This document shows, one piece after another, positions 43,994 to 53,318 of a stretch of DNA of 64,000 nucleotides; the stretch's first letter is position 1, and every line of letters starts with the position of its first letter. The DNA is from Nitrospira sp. (lineage in GTDB: Bacteria > Nitrospirota > Nitrospiria > Nitrospirales > Nitrospiraceae). Made by a program: the position numbers and the translations under genes. The stretch lies in NCBI GenBank assembly GCA_029194675.1, contig JARFXP010000001.1, positions 1,604,501-1,668,500 on the forward strand, written 5' to 3'. The notes under the pieces were generated by a model. The model had not been told where the DNA came from. It did no database searches and saw only the letters and a program-made list of their open reading frames with translations.

Positions 43994-44757
43994 CGGCCAG
44001 ATGAAAGTTCGGCGTAGTCGAACGAGAGATCGCGGGTTTGGACGAGACGGATGTTGTGAAGGGTTCCCCCGGAGAGGCGACCGGCAAGGCGGTCCCAGAT
44101 CGCCTTGCCGAGAGCTTCACCCCTCACCGTTTCGGATCCAAGCACCTGACAGAGGTCCTGTCGATCGAAAGTTTTGAGGACAGTGTCCTGCACCAGTCGG
44201 TCCAGCGCTCCAATGTCCGTCACCATACCCGTCGCCGGATCAATTGGCCCGCGAACCGTCACGTAGCAGTCCCAGTCTCGCCCCTGATGATCTTCTTGGA
44301 CCGCGTTGAAGGTATACCGCCTGGTAACGGCGGCGACATCCAGGCCGTCGGCTGCAGTGACCTCGGCATAGAGATCTTCGTCCTCACAGAGCCGAAGTGT
44401 CTGGAGTGTACCGATATCCCGTTGAGCAGCCAACTTCGTCCACAGCAGGTGTGCGAAATTTTCGGAGGTAGGAATTCGCTCTTTGAAGTACGGCATGTCG
44501 AGATTCAGGTTCTTGTGGTCAAATTCATCGATCACGTCCAGGAGCACACGTTTGAGGTCGAATAGATTGACGACCATGCCGGTCCTTGGATCAATCTCGC
44601 CGGAGACCGTCACCTCCAGCAGGTAGTTATGCCCGTGAGCGGGAGGATTATAGCAACGCCCGAACGTCGCTCGATTCTTCGCCTCATCCCATTCAGTCCT
44701 GATATAACGATGCGCGGCAGCGAACTCGATACGTTTGGTCAACAGAACAGTGGGCAT
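43990..44757 (-). CDS. Two-domain 6-pyruvoyltetrahydropterin synthase/QueD-like protein
   Basis: A 255-aa protein made of two PTPS repeats. The first (1-130) keeps zinc His in AAHRY and AHGHNY and the catalytic-type motif. The second (130-255) repeats GPIDPATGMVTDIGALDRLV but lacks the His pair (FNAVQEDHQGRDW in the place of AHGHNY). The first domain is probably active; the second may be structural or dimerising. Confidence 0.85.
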   Translation of the reverse strand: MPTVLLTKRIEFAAAHRYIRTEWDEAKNRATFGRCYNPPAHGHNYLLEVTVSGEIDPRTGMVVNLFDLKRVLLDVIDEFDHKNLNLDMPYFKERIPTSENFAHLLWTKLAAQRDIGTLQTLRLCEDEDLYAEVTAADGLDVAAVTRRYTFNAVQEDHQGRDWDCYVTVRGPIDPATGMVTDIGALDRLVQDTVLKTFDRQDLCQVLGSETVRGEALGKAIWDRLAGRLSGGTLHNIRLVQTRDLSFDYAELSSGR

Positions 44758-44765
44758 AGTTTTTC

Positions 44766-44829
44766 AGGACTGAGTCCTGTGTGCTGAGTTCAGAAAAGGG
44801 GATGGATGAATTGATTAAGAACTCAGCAC
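44766..44829. repeat. Intergenic inverted repeats (AGGAC palindrome; GTGCTGAG arms)
   Basis: AGGACTGAGTCCT (44766-44778) is a 13-base palindrome. GTGCTGAGTTC (44781-44791) and GAACTCAGCAC (44819-44829) form a perfect 11-bp inverted repeat with a 27-nt loop. The inner arm GTGCTGAG matches that at 34937-34944. Confidence 0.7.
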
Positions 44830-44894
44830 CCAGCCCGCTTCGCCCGTTCAGCCCGCGTCGATGAGTCCGCGAGGCGTGCGAAGCGAGCGCTTAA

Positions 44895-45488
44895 CTACTC
44901 AGCATTGCCTTTCAGGTCCACGACCCATTCTTCCCTCATGCTGCCTGAGACAGGGACCTCCTCGTGGTACTCACCATGATTCACTCGAATTGAAACGGGT
45001 CGAGTGAGATCCGCAAAGGCGGCTTTCATCTTGGCACTCGGTCGAAATCTGACGAAATGGACTGCGCTGATTTTCGTTTCGTGGCTTCGACCACCTTCGA
45101 ACTCGCCGAAGGCTTCTTCGCCGCCGGCGACGATCGCTACCTTCTTTCCGTGATCCAGCCCCATGAAGTGATCGAGCTTTTCCTTTATCTTCGCCTCATC
45201 AGTGATTTCAATCAACAGAGTTGCGCTCAGCTCATTCTCCTCCGGCAAGAGCGCGTTGTATACATCGAGCTCATCCTGAACCTTGACCGGATCGATGATC
45301 CGCTCGGCTCTGATCATTTCCTGAATTTGAAACCGGAGAGTATCCCGATTTTCGAACACCACGGTGATCAAGGGGCCAAGAGAAATCCGTCGCCGTTGCT
45401 TCAGTGCGATGATCTTCGCGCGAAAGGCATCTCGCTGTCGTTCATACTCTTCGTACGAGATGACATCGCCGGAAGTGATTGCCTTCAC
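44895..45488 (-). CDS. DUF3501 protein
   Basis: A ~197-aa protein from GTG 45488 (GGGAGCAGACG before; ATG 45536 is an alternative overlapping the upstream gene). The order ITSGDVISYEEYERQRDAFR, then RISLGPLITVVFENRDTLRF, then EMIRAERI is the DUF3501 pattern. It follows a Fe-S oxidoreductase and a rubrerythrin, a partnership seen in many genomes; function unknown. Confidence 0.8.
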   Translation of the reverse strand: MKAITSGDVISYEEYERQRDAFRAKIIALKQRRRISLGPLITVVFENRDTLRFQIQEMIRAERIIDPVKVQDELDVYNALLPEENELSATLLIEITDEAKIKEKLDHFMGLDHGKKVAIVAGGEEAFGEFEGGRSHETKISAVHFVRFRPSAKMKAAFADLTRPVSIRVNHGEYHEEVPVSGSMREEWVVDLKGNAE

Positions 45489-45519
45489 CGTCTGCTCCCT
45501 TTTGTCCTGTCCATCACTC

Positions 45520-46794
45520 TCATGTGCACAGCCCATACGCGTCACGGACGATCTGAATGGGGTGCAGGACGGCTTTTCTTCCTGCATGGGCCGATGCGCC
45601 GGCTTGTTCCAACTGTAAGCCGGCCAACGGGCAGTCCGACGCGACGAGGTCAGCCGGCCTGTGCTCGATCGCCCTCACGGCCTTGCCGGCGATTTTCATC
45701 GACATCGGAAAGAACTCCGTTTTGGCGGACCAGGCGCCGTCATGCCCCGAACACTGTTCGATCACCTCAACCTGTGCCCCGGCGCACTCCATGAGTTCCT
45801 TTGATTTAAACCCAATATTCTGGTCCCGGAGATGACAAGGGATCTGATAGGCGACGCGCCCCGGCTTCTTGGCGAAGTCGGTCGCCAACTCGCCGGCTTT
45901 TTTCATCGTCATCAGATATTCGCAGACATCGAAGGTCCGTTCTGCCACCTGTCTGGTTTGCTCATCGCGATCAAGCTCCGGATATTCGCGCTTCAGCATC
46001 AAGCTGCAACTGGCGGTCGGGACCACAACATCGTACCCCTTGAGGACCCAGGGGTACAATGACGCGACGTTGCTTCGAACAGCTTGCTGAATGGCCTGGG
46101 TATCCCCAATATCGAAACTGGGCATGCCGCAGCAGCGCTGTTCCGGCACCACCACCCGGACCCCGTTCTTCTCCAGCACCTGCACCGTCGCCTTGCCGAC
46201 GTCGGTCGCTTGAAAATTCACGAGGCAACTGGCAAACAGCGCGACCTTGCGGACCGGTGGATCGGCTGTCGCCGTTTTGGTTCGACGGCTGAACCAGCGG
46301 GGAAACGTCTCTCCGGAAAAATGCAGGAGCCGACGGTCCCGATGAATCCCCATGACCCGTTCCAAAAGGCTGCGCACAAGTCGGTTCTCCAACAAACTGT
46401 TGGTGATGGAGGCGGTCGCACTGCCGAGTTGTCCGATAACATCGGTCATGATCATAAGGCGATCCCGCCACCGGACACCGCGCTCCCCGGCGAGATGCTT
46501 CTTCCAGGCGACCATCAAATGCGGGAAGTCGATTTCGTAGTGATGCGGCGGAGTATAGGGGCAATGGTTGAAACAGAGCTTGCAATAGTAGCATTCGTCG
46601 ACGACTCGATGATGATCGGCCGGGGTCAGCTTGGCTACATCACCCTCGTACGCATCGATCCGATCCAACAAGGTGTTGAACGAAGGGCAGAGATTGAAAC
46701 AGCGTCGGCAGCCGTCACAGACTTCGAAGATCCGGAGTGTTTCTTTCTCCAACCGCTTGGAATCGATCGGTGTGATGAGGCTGAGTCCCTTCAT
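45520..46794 (-). CDS. Fe-S oxidoreductase with two CCG domains
   Basis: A 424-aa GlpC/HdrD-like protein. Two [4Fe-4S] motifs (CDGCRRCFNLCP; CYYCKLCFNHCP) near residues 27-75. Two CCG domains follow (CCGMPSFD; CSGHDGAW with ASDCPLAG). It probably moves electrons to or from a quinone or rubrerythrin partner. Confidence 0.9.
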   Translation of the reverse strand: MKGLSLITPIDSKRLEKETLRIFEVCDGCRRCFNLCPSFNTLLDRIDAYEGDVAKLTPADHHRVVDECYYCKLCFNHCPYTPPHHYEIDFPHLMVAWKKHLAGERGVRWRDRLMIMTDVIGQLGSATASITNSLLENRLVRSLLERVMGIHRDRRLLHFSGETFPRWFSRRTKTATADPPVRKVALFASCLVNFQATDVGKATVQVLEKNGVRVVVPEQRCCGMPSFDIGDTQAIQQAVRSNVASLYPWVLKGYDVVVPTASCSLMLKREYPELDRDEQTRQVAERTFDVCEYLMTMKKAGELATDFAKKPGRVAYQIPCHLRDQNIGFKSKELMECAGAQVEVIEQCSGHDGAWSAKTEFFPMSMKIAGKAVRAIEHRPADLVASDCPLAGLQLEQAGASAHAGRKAVLHPIQIVRDAYGLCT

Positions 46795-46887
46795 TCGTCT
46801 CCCCGAAAACGACCAGCGGCCAGCCTTCGCCGACGGATTCCCGTTACGTCGAAGACTGACCGCTGCGCGTGAGCTGACAGCAGGCTG

Positions 46888-47313
46888 TTAGCCCTTCAGA
46901 CTATCCAATCCCTTCTGAAACCGATTGGCATGGGACCGCTCGGCTTTCGCCAAGGTTTCAAACCATTCTGCCAACTCAGGAAATCCTTCGTCTCTCGCGG
47001 TCTTCGCCATCCCGGGATACATTTGAGTATATTCGTATGTTTCGCCCTCGATGGCGGACTTGAGATTGGTGTCAGTGTTCCCCATAGGCACACCGGTGGC
47101 CGGATCTCCCACCTCTTTCAAAAAGTCCAGGTGACCGAAAGCATGGCCCGTTTCAGCCTCCGAGGTGTCCCGAAAAAGCCCGCCGACGTCCGGATAGCCT
47201 TCAATATCGGCCCGTCGAGCGAAATACAGATACCGACGATTGGCCTGTGATTCGCCTGCAAACGCATGCTTCAGATTGTCGTGACTTTTGGTCCCTTTTA
47301 AGCTCTTTCCCAT
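46888..47313 (-). CDS. Rubrerythrin
   Basis: A 141-aa ferritin-like di-iron protein with the conserved Glu positions ([45 protein letters not shown]). No C-terminal rubredoxin, so it is a short form. Likely a peroxidase in oxidative stress defence. AAGGAGGAG precedes the ATG. Confidence 0.9.
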   Translation of the reverse strand: MGKSLKGTKSHDNLKHAFAGESQANRRYLYFARRADIEGYPDVGGLFRDTSEAETGHAFGHLDFLKEVGDPATGVPMGNTDTNLKSAIEGETYEYTQMYPGMAKTARDEGFPELAEWFETLAKAERSHANRFQKGLDSLKG

Positions 47314-47553
47314 GTCAATCTCCTCCTTATTCGCCCACCCACCTTGCGAAGATCTTCACCCGTAAAAAGCGCCACCTAAATAAGATAGCTCAGCCGTCGT
47401 CAGAGGTTCAAGGGGCTTCGTGCCCTCTGTCGGCGCTTCTCGGGGAAGCGTCATCGAGAGTGCCCACCGATCGAGCTAGTGTTGGCACGGCTGGCTGTAT
47501 GTTAGACTCCCACTGCATGGACGTACGAGGACTTTTATCCAGGGAGGCTCCAT

Positions 47554-48045
47554 GTGAAGATTTCGATTCGCCGCTTTTTCTACCGAACTGTAAGTATTAT
47601 CTCGCTATGCGTCCTCCTTCTGTCTGGTTGTGCACAGGACCCGTACCAGCGGCGAGCGGATATCATGAAGGACCACGTGGAGAACTTTTACACGCACCTC
47701 AAGGCCAATAGAGTGGGAGCCGCAGTCCACGAGAACGAACAGATCGAAGCCATGGCCGACCAGATGGCGGACACCGTCAGGAAGCAGGGGCAATCGCAGG
47801 GGACGTCTCAGGTCGGACGTGAATTCGCCCTGATGCAAACGGCTCGAGGCACAGCAGCTCAGAATTGGATTGCGCTGGGACAATATCTTGCGATCAAACA
47901 GCAGCCGGAGAGGGCCCGTGCATCCTATCAACGTGTGATCGATACCTACACAGAGCCGACAGAACGCGCCTACCGAGAACAGGCCGCACGAGCGTTGAAA
48001 GACTTGGAGATCGTGTCAGATCCCTCTCCCAGCTCGACTCGCTAA
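47554..48045 (+). CDS. Lipoprotein
   Basis: A 163-aa protein from GTG 47554 with a signal and lipobox (LLLSGCAQ). The mature part is helical, including TAAQNWIALGQYLAIKQQPE, suggesting a TPR-like helical domain. Next to another lipoprotein. Confidence 0.6.
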   Translation: MKISIRRFFYRTVSIISLCVLLLSGCAQDPYQRRADIMKDHVENFYTHLKANRVGAAVHENEQIEAMADQMADTVRKQGQSQGTSQVGREFALMQTARGTAAQNWIALGQYLAIKQQPERARASYQRVIDTYTEPTERAYREQAARALKDLEIVSDPSPSSTR

Positions 48046-48102
48046 TCGCGCAGATTCGGAACATTGTGGGGAAGGTTCGATCCGTCCATCCGTTGATTGC
48101 CC

Positions 48103-48639
48103 ATGATCCACTCGATTACATTCAAAATGCTGTTGCTGGGCCTCTGTGTTACATGGGTAGGTTGTGTCCATCGAATTCAGGTGACGCCTCTCCACACGAG
48201 CGCGTCGTCCGTCACCATCCCTCGAACGCTTCAGGTCGTTATCAGCCCGATTTCAATGGAAGGCCCGGACCATCGGCCAGGCATTGTCTTGCTGGAATGG
48301 TCGCATCTCGACTTGAAGCAGGCGGTCTTGAGATACCTGCAACAGCGAGGCGCCTTCGCTTCGGTCTCGCCTGACCCAGCCGACCTGACGTTTCGTGTGG
48401 CCACGAAACTGACGCTCACCTCTCACGGCAGCCTTTATCATTACCGAATCGGGTTGCAAGCAGAGATGAGCGAAGACGCCCGGCTTATCAAAGCGTATCG
48501 GGCCGAACAGACTGCAGTGGGATCATCAGTACGCTGGGTCACTGCTTCCGACCGCGTTCCCATCGAAACTGCGTTACAGGCGGCCTTGGAAGACTTAATG
48601 GGGCAGGTCGAGGCGGATCGACAACTCTACATCAACTGA
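48103..48639 (+). CDS. Lipoprotein
   Basis: A ~178-aa protein from ATG 48103. The signal includes LLLGLCVTWVGC, and the mature part starts with VHRIQVTPL. Later FRVATKLTLTSHG and SVRWVTASDR. No family recognised; 57 bp after the preceding lipoprotein. Confidence 0.55.
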   Translation: MIHSITFKMLLLGLCVTWVGCVHRIQVTPLHTSASSVTIPRTLQVVISPISMEGPDHRPGIVLLEWSHLDLKQAVLRYLQQRGAFASVSPDPADLTFRVATKLTLTSHGSLYHYRIGLQAEMSEDARLIKAYRAEQTAVGSSVRWVTASDRVPIETALQAALEDLMGQVEADRQLYIN

Positions 48640-48695
48640 ACTGAACAGCCGGCACGATAGGCACCCTGTGGCCCACCGGTCGCCAGCTGTCATCC

Positions 48696-49367
48696 CTAGG
48701 CGGATTGGGTGATACTCACAGCTTTGTACACGTCGACATTATCGCGTGGCTCTTCCGTGGAAGCCTCCACGTACTCCGGGCAATCGAGCCGGAATGCCTG
48801 ATCTCCGAAGGCGACATTGTAGAATCCACAGTGATGCGGTTGGTCTGATTCCGGATAGGCATGGGGACGGAAATGCTCGCAGGAGACGCACATACGCGCA
48901 ACAGGGATTTCCCCTTGCAATTGAAGCGCACGAATCAGTTTCACGAGCGCGGTGAGCAGAGCGACCTGTTCTTGCACCGACAAGTTTTCGGTCGCGGACG
49001 CAAGAATCTCAGGCCATCGGTTTTCCACGTGACCTGCCTTGGCTCCAAGCGAGGTGAGATGAACGGTCACGACGCGATTGTCGAGTTCCCGACGGCGGCG
49101 ACGAACCAAACGCTTATGCTCTAGCGTCCGGATAACTTCAGAGGCGGTAGGCAGCTTAACGGAAAGTTCTCTGGCAATCGTCGAGACGGTAGCCGAATGG
49201 TTTGGTCGAGACCGGAGAAACGTGAGGACTTGGATTTGCAGGGGACCGATCCCTGGACGTCCCTTCCGTCTCCATGCGCGGCTCTTCATCGCCAAACCGA
49301 TTTTTGAAAGCCCCGTCACTAAACGATCAGGGAGCGAGTCTTGGTCGATCTTCAGTAATGCTGTCAT
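48696..49367 (-). CDS. MarR-family regulator with a Cys-rich C-terminal extension
   Basis: A 223-aa protein. The MarR wHTH covers ~40-115 (LQIQVLTFLRSRPNHSATVS; LPTASEVIRTLEHKRLVRRR). The C-terminal ~60 residues, absent from ordinary MarR proteins, contain RMCVSCEHF, HHCGFYN and LDCPEY; these Cys/His could bind a metal or cluster. It may sense redox or metals for the Usp/PFK cluster beside it. Confidence 0.75.
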   Translation of the reverse strand: MTALLKIDQDSLPDRLVTGLSKIGLAMKSRAWRRKGRPGIGPLQIQVLTFLRSRPNHSATVSTIARELSVKLPTASEVIRTLEHKRLVRRRRRELDNRVVTVHLTSLGAKAGHVENRWPEILASATENLSVQEQVALLTALVKLIRALQLQGEIPVARMCVSCEHFRPHAYPESDQPHHCGFYNVAFGDQAFRLDCPEYVEASTEEPRDNVDVYKAVSITQSA

Positions 49368-49471
49368 AAATCCTCTCCCTTGATGATCCGAGACGGCGTC
49401 AGTCTATTGCGCTTTCCTCCTTTCCGTCAAGCACGTTCCGCAGGCTATGAGCCATCCCCTACTTTAGATGA

Positions 49472-50329
49472 TCACCGGGCCACGAGCACTCCACAGTGAG
49501 CATATTGCACCACACGGGTGGAGACGCTGCCGAGTAGGACACGGCGGATCGCGCCCAACCCCTTCGCTCCAGTCACGATCAGGTCCGCCTTATCCTGCTT
49601 AGCCACCGTCAGAATCTCGTCAGCCGGCTTCCCCGGCCTCAAGGCTTCACGTACCTGGAAGCCAGATTTCGCGAGCTTAGCACCATAGCGCTGTACCAGC
49701 GTTCTCCCGGTCTCCTTGACCTCCGGATGCTTGAAATAGGGCACCGCATGCGTCACCGTCACCATGACTGGTTCCTGATCCGGACCGGCGGGGGTCGGAT
49801 TGACATGGCGCATCAGAAACCTAACCGCTTTATCCGACGCCGTCGACCCGTCGATCCCCAACACCACATGCCTGACCGGCCGAGGAGCCTCCTTCACGAC
49901 CAGTACGGAGCAAGGGGCATGGTGGATGGCATGGTTCGAGATGCTGCCCAGCATGAATCGATCCAAGACATCCAAGCCTCGGCACCCGATCGACAGAAGT
50001 CCTACATCACGCCGCGCATGCTTCATGATCGTGGCTGCCACACCGCCTTGGTCGGTCGTTACGGTTCCGCTCAAACCGAGCCTCGACAACAAGACCTCTG
50101 ATTCTTTTTTTGTGGACTTGGCCGCCGTTTCCAGGCGCTTCACTTCGGACTGAATGTACCGTTCAGTACCGACAATCACCGGCTGGATCATAAACGGAGC
50201 CCGAACGCTCGCCACATCGGCGACATGGAGGACACGGACGACCGGTTGCACGGTGAACGGTATCTCCACCAACCATTCGATCGCCCACCTACCGTGTTTC
50301 GATCCATCAGTTGCCGCAAGAATCTTCAT
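49472..50329 (-). CDS. Two-domain universal stress protein
   Basis: A ~285-aa protein from ATG 50329 with two UspA domains. The first starts KILAATDGSKHG and ends with GCRGLDVLDR...GSISNHAI; the second starts HVVLGIDGS and ends with GAKGLGAIRRVLLGSVS (G-x2-G-x9-G-S/T nucleotide motif). Members of this group often bind ATP. Its C-terminus ends LVAR. Confidence 0.9.
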   Translation of the reverse strand: MKILAATDGSKHGRWAIEWLVEIPFTVQPVVRVLHVADVASVRAPFMIQPVIVGTERYIQSEVKRLETAAKSTKKESEVLLSRLGLSGTVTTDQGGVAATIMKHARRDVGLLSIGCRGLDVLDRFMLGSISNHAIHHAPCSVLVVKEAPRPVRHVVLGIDGSTASDKAVRFLMRHVNPTPAGPDQEPVMVTVTHAVPYFKHPEVKETGRTLVQRYGAKLAKSGFQVREALRPGKPADEILTVAKQDKADLIVTGAKGLGAIRRVLLGSVSTRVVQYAHCGVLVAR

Positions 50330-50368
50330 GTCGGATACCCTTTGCTCAGCGAGATGCATCCATGTCGT

Positions 50369-51616
50369 TCAGAAAACTCTGCTGAACCGTTCTCGAAACG
50401 CTTCTACGGACAGGCTTGCCAAAGCGGCATAGCGGCCCAGCGCATTCGGATTCTTCATGTCGTCCTCAGTCAGCCGAATCATGTATTGACGGGCAATTTG
50501 GTAGGACTCGGACTCAATGTCCACCATCCTCACCTTGGTCCGTCCAGTTGACACATCCGCCATCTGCTTGAACGGTATCGGGGTGAACCGTCCGTTTTGA
50601 ATCGAGACCATGGCCGACGTTCCACCGTCGAGTAAATACTGAGCAGCGCAATAGCCGAGATCTCGCGTGTATTCGATATCGTATGGAATCGGATCGGCGC
50701 AGCGGAGCTCATAGCCAACGTTCTTCGCTACGATGGGGACAGCAAGTCCCAACGTTTTGAGCTGCTGTGCCAATTCACGCCGCAAGACGTCGCCGATATC
50801 CACGTCGCTCAATCGTAAGTTACCGTGCTCGTCTCTTTCGGCACGTTCCAGTCCGCCAAGATCATGAGCATCGAGAATCTCGATCAGCCCTTCGGCCAGC
50901 ACCGCAACACCGTCTGCCCGACCATGTTCCAACCGTTTAATTATGGCTCCGATTAAAAGATCGACGACCCGTTGCAGCTTGACCGGCCGCTCGCGAAACT
51001 CCTCCGGAATGATTGTCAGGGTCGCACCGGCCGCCTTCCCGATACCCAAGGCGAGATGGCCGGCCTTGCGTCCCATCGTCACGACCACGTACCAACGAGT
51101 TGTGGTGCGGGCGTCAACCATCAGATTTTTCACGACTTCGACTCCGACGTGACGGGCCGTGTGAAACCCGAACGTTGGAATGCCATGCGGAAGGTCGAGA
51201 TCATTGTCGATGGTCTTGGGAACGTGAACCACTTGAAGACGGCCGTCGGCTCGTTCTTCCAACTTCATCGCCGAAAACGCGGTGTCATCCCCCCCTATCG
51301 TGACCAAGCGAGTGACACCGAGACTCGACAGCGCAAACAACACGTTTTTGAGAGACTCTGCGCTTCTGGTCGGGTTCGCACGTGACGTGCCCAGATACGA
51401 GCCACCCCGAAAATGGATACGACTGACCTCCTCGACCGAGAGTGGCCGGACTTGACCATTGCTTCCTTCCATGAGCCATTTGAACCCATCGATGATCCCC
51501 AGCACATCCGAGCCGCCGAGAATACTGCGGATCGTGGCCGCGCTGATCACACTATTGATTCCGGGAGCCGGCCCCCCACCGACAAGAATGCCGACCATCG
51601 TTCGTTGCTCCGTCAT
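50369..51616 (-). CDS. Phosphofructokinase, probably diphosphate-dependent
   Basis: A 415-aa PFK. The phosphoryl-donor site reads IGGDDTAFSA with Asp in the place of Gly of the ATP type, and the following motif is PKTIDNDLDL with Lys in place of Gly. Both residues mark PPi-dependent enzymes. Catalyses F6P to F1,6BP, reversibly. It sits among Usp genes. Confidence 0.85.
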   Translation of the reverse strand: MTEQRTMVGILVGGGPAPGINSVISAATIRSILGGSDVLGIIDGFKWLMEGSNGQVRPLSVEEVSRIHFRGGSYLGTSRANPTRSAESLKNVLFALSSLGVTRLVTIGGDDTAFSAMKLEERADGRLQVVHVPKTIDNDLDLPHGIPTFGFHTARHVGVEVVKNLMVDARTTTRWYVVVTMGRKAGHLALGIGKAAGATLTIIPEEFRERPVKLQRVVDLLIGAIIKRLEHGRADGVAVLAEGLIEILDAHDLGGLERAERDEHGNLRLSDVDIGDVLRRELAQQLKTLGLAVPIVAKNVGYELRCADPIPYDIEYTRDLGYCAAQYLLDGGTSAMVSIQNGRFTPIPFKQMADVSTGRTKVRMVDIESESYQIARQYMIRLTEDDMKNPNALGRYAALASLSVEAFRERFSRVF

Positions 51617-51719
51617 CGGTTTCTCCCTAGACTATTTCCCATCGGCCATCCACCTTCTTCATCAGTTGCGGCATGGTTGTATACTGGATCTTGTCGGGAG
51701 GCAAGCGATGCAGCTCGGA

Positions 51720-53096
51720 TTACTCCGGCAGTTCTTCCAAGCCGACATGGGTGCGAAGACGGTTATAGCCGAAGGCCGGTTTCCCAAACCGCTGACAGCC
51801 TAGGTCATGACGCTCCATGTCGTCGATCAGATCACCGACCCTGCCCCGTAACGTCGCAGTTGCCGCCGCATGCCGAGGTGTCTGGCCGTTGAGCGCGAGA
51901 TGCGGCTGATCCGACCACTCCAAGTACGCTTTCTCCAGGAACTGATTGAGCAACCTATGGTCTTCTTCGCCTGTCACGACCAACGTCGGAGGTTCATCGG
52001 ACATGAGCTCATCCACCGATAGTTGCCGAACAGGCGGCACCAACGTCTCGCCTCGGAAATGCAATGAAAATCCGAACGAGGCCGCGAGCCGATGTTTGAT
52101 GTCGTCCAGCCGCTGCGGGCTGTCGCATTCCACGATGAGTTGAAAGGCGGTGAGCGTGAGTCGGGCAACGAGCCTTCCCTCTTCCTGTTGTACCCATTGT
52201 CGGGCCGACGGCCGATCTCCCGCAGCGCTCTGAGCTGCCTCAGAAGCCGGCCTTTCTACATGAAATTCGTTCATTTCAGACAGAATGTCGGTGAAGAATC
52301 GATGTTCATGGTGGTCGTACAGAGCGACCGCATACAGATAAGGTTGGCCGTCGAGATTGCGATATCCGATATGGACGACGGCATCCACCAAGGCGGCCAT
52401 GCGTCGTTGCGCGAATGCCCAGAGAATCATGTAGCCGAATCGCTTGGCAAACTCCTTCCATTCTCCCAGCGCAAAGGATCCGGTGGTCATCTCCATCTCT
52501 CGACGCCATTCCGACGTGATGTCGAGCAAGGCCTCCGCTTCGGCTCGTGAAACGGCAACTCCACAACCGGCCCATACGGCCCTGTCTGACTCCTGGGTGT
52601 TTGGATCAAGGATGACTCTGGTAAGCAACGGACGGTCCGCCGCAAGATCCTTGACGAATTCGCCGCCGGGTAGGATCAGCCTCGTCCCATCGGCAAGTGA
52701 TTGCAGCACGAGATCTTGGCCAGGTTTTGGCGGCGAGATCGGTTTCAGGACATCGAGATAAGAATGCTTCAGGGGATCGAGCCACTGCCGCTCCTCTTCG
52801 GGAATGTGCTCGGTGATCACGTCCCGCAGCTGTTCGATGAGCGTCAGCTGTCCATCTTCAGGGTAGTAGTCGCAGAACAGGTAGAGACTTGCCAGTTCTA
52901 TTTCCTGCTCAAGCGGTGCAACAAGCCGTCCTGCGTTTTCTTCCAAGTACGGCTTGAGCGCTCGTGCCTGTGCCAGTTCACGTTGCAGCCAGAATTCCGG
53001 CCGGCGCGAAAGGTTTTCCAGGCGCGAGAGCACTCCATCCAAAGACAGAGGCCGCGGAGTCCAGAATCCTATCGCTTGTTCACCCACGTGCTTCAT
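51720..53096 (-). CDS. Hypothetical protein with a C-terminal antitoxin-like segment
   Basis: A ~458-aa protein from ATG 53096. The bulk has no recognised family. The C-terminal ~60 residues (YLEWSDQPHLALNGQTPRHA, then RVGDLIDDMER) resemble the Xre/MbcA/ParS toxin-binding region. It overlaps the DUF2934 gene by 17 bp, so the two are coupled. Confidence 0.5.
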   Translation of the reverse strand: MKHVGEQAIGFWTPRPLSLDGVLSRLENLSRRPEFWLQRELAQARALKPYLEENAGRLVAPLEQEIELASLYLFCDYYPEDGQLTLIEQLRDVITEHIPEEERQWLDPLKHSYLDVLKPISPPKPGQDLVLQSLADGTRLILPGGEFVKDLAADRPLLTRVILDPNTQESDRAVWAGCGVAVSRAEAEALLDITSEWRREMEMTTGSFALGEWKEFAKRFGYMILWAFAQRRMAALVDAVVHIGYRNLDGQPYLYAVALYDHHEHRFFTDILSEMNEFHVERPASEAAQSAAGDRPSARQWVQQEEGRLVARLTLTAFQLIVECDSPQRLDDIKHRLAASFGFSLHFRGETLVPPVRQLSVDELMSDEPPTLVVTGEEDHRLLNQFLEKAYLEWSDQPHLALNGQTPRHAAATATLRGRVGDLIDDMERHDLGCQRFGKPAFGYNRLRTHVGLEELPE

Positions 53097-53304
53097 GGAT
53101 TTCTTCCATGACGATCTCCTCCGCATCGAGCCAATCTCGAAGCGCGCTGCTTTCTTGACGCCCACGCTGTTCCCAGAGGTCGTACGCTTTCCGCGAGATC
53201 CGTTCCGACATTCCACCCGGCAATTCGATGGATGTCTCGCCTTTGCTCGGTTCAGAGGAGGACCCGGCTTTCCCTTTGCTGGTTTTCTTCGCGGTCCCTC
53301 GCAT
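53080..53304 (-). CDS. DUF2934 protein
   Basis: A 74-aa protein with the DUF2934 pattern: ISRKAYDLWEQRGRQE, SALRDWLDAEEIV. DUF2934 members are small helical proteins of unknown function common in stress gene clusters. The N-terminal ~30 residues are a charged tail. Confidence 0.8.
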   Translation of the reverse strand: MRGTAKKTSKGKAGSSSEPSKGETSIELPGGMSERISRKAYDLWEQRGRQESSALRDWLDAEEIVMEEIHEARG

Positions 53305-53318
53305 GATCTGCTCCTCAG

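Noticed and set aside
44895..45587. Upstream extension of the DUF3501 protein to 45587
   Set aside because: The extra N-terminus lies in the end of the Fe-S oxidoreductase gene and lacks the DUF3501 pattern; GTG 45488 with a ribosome-binding site is better.
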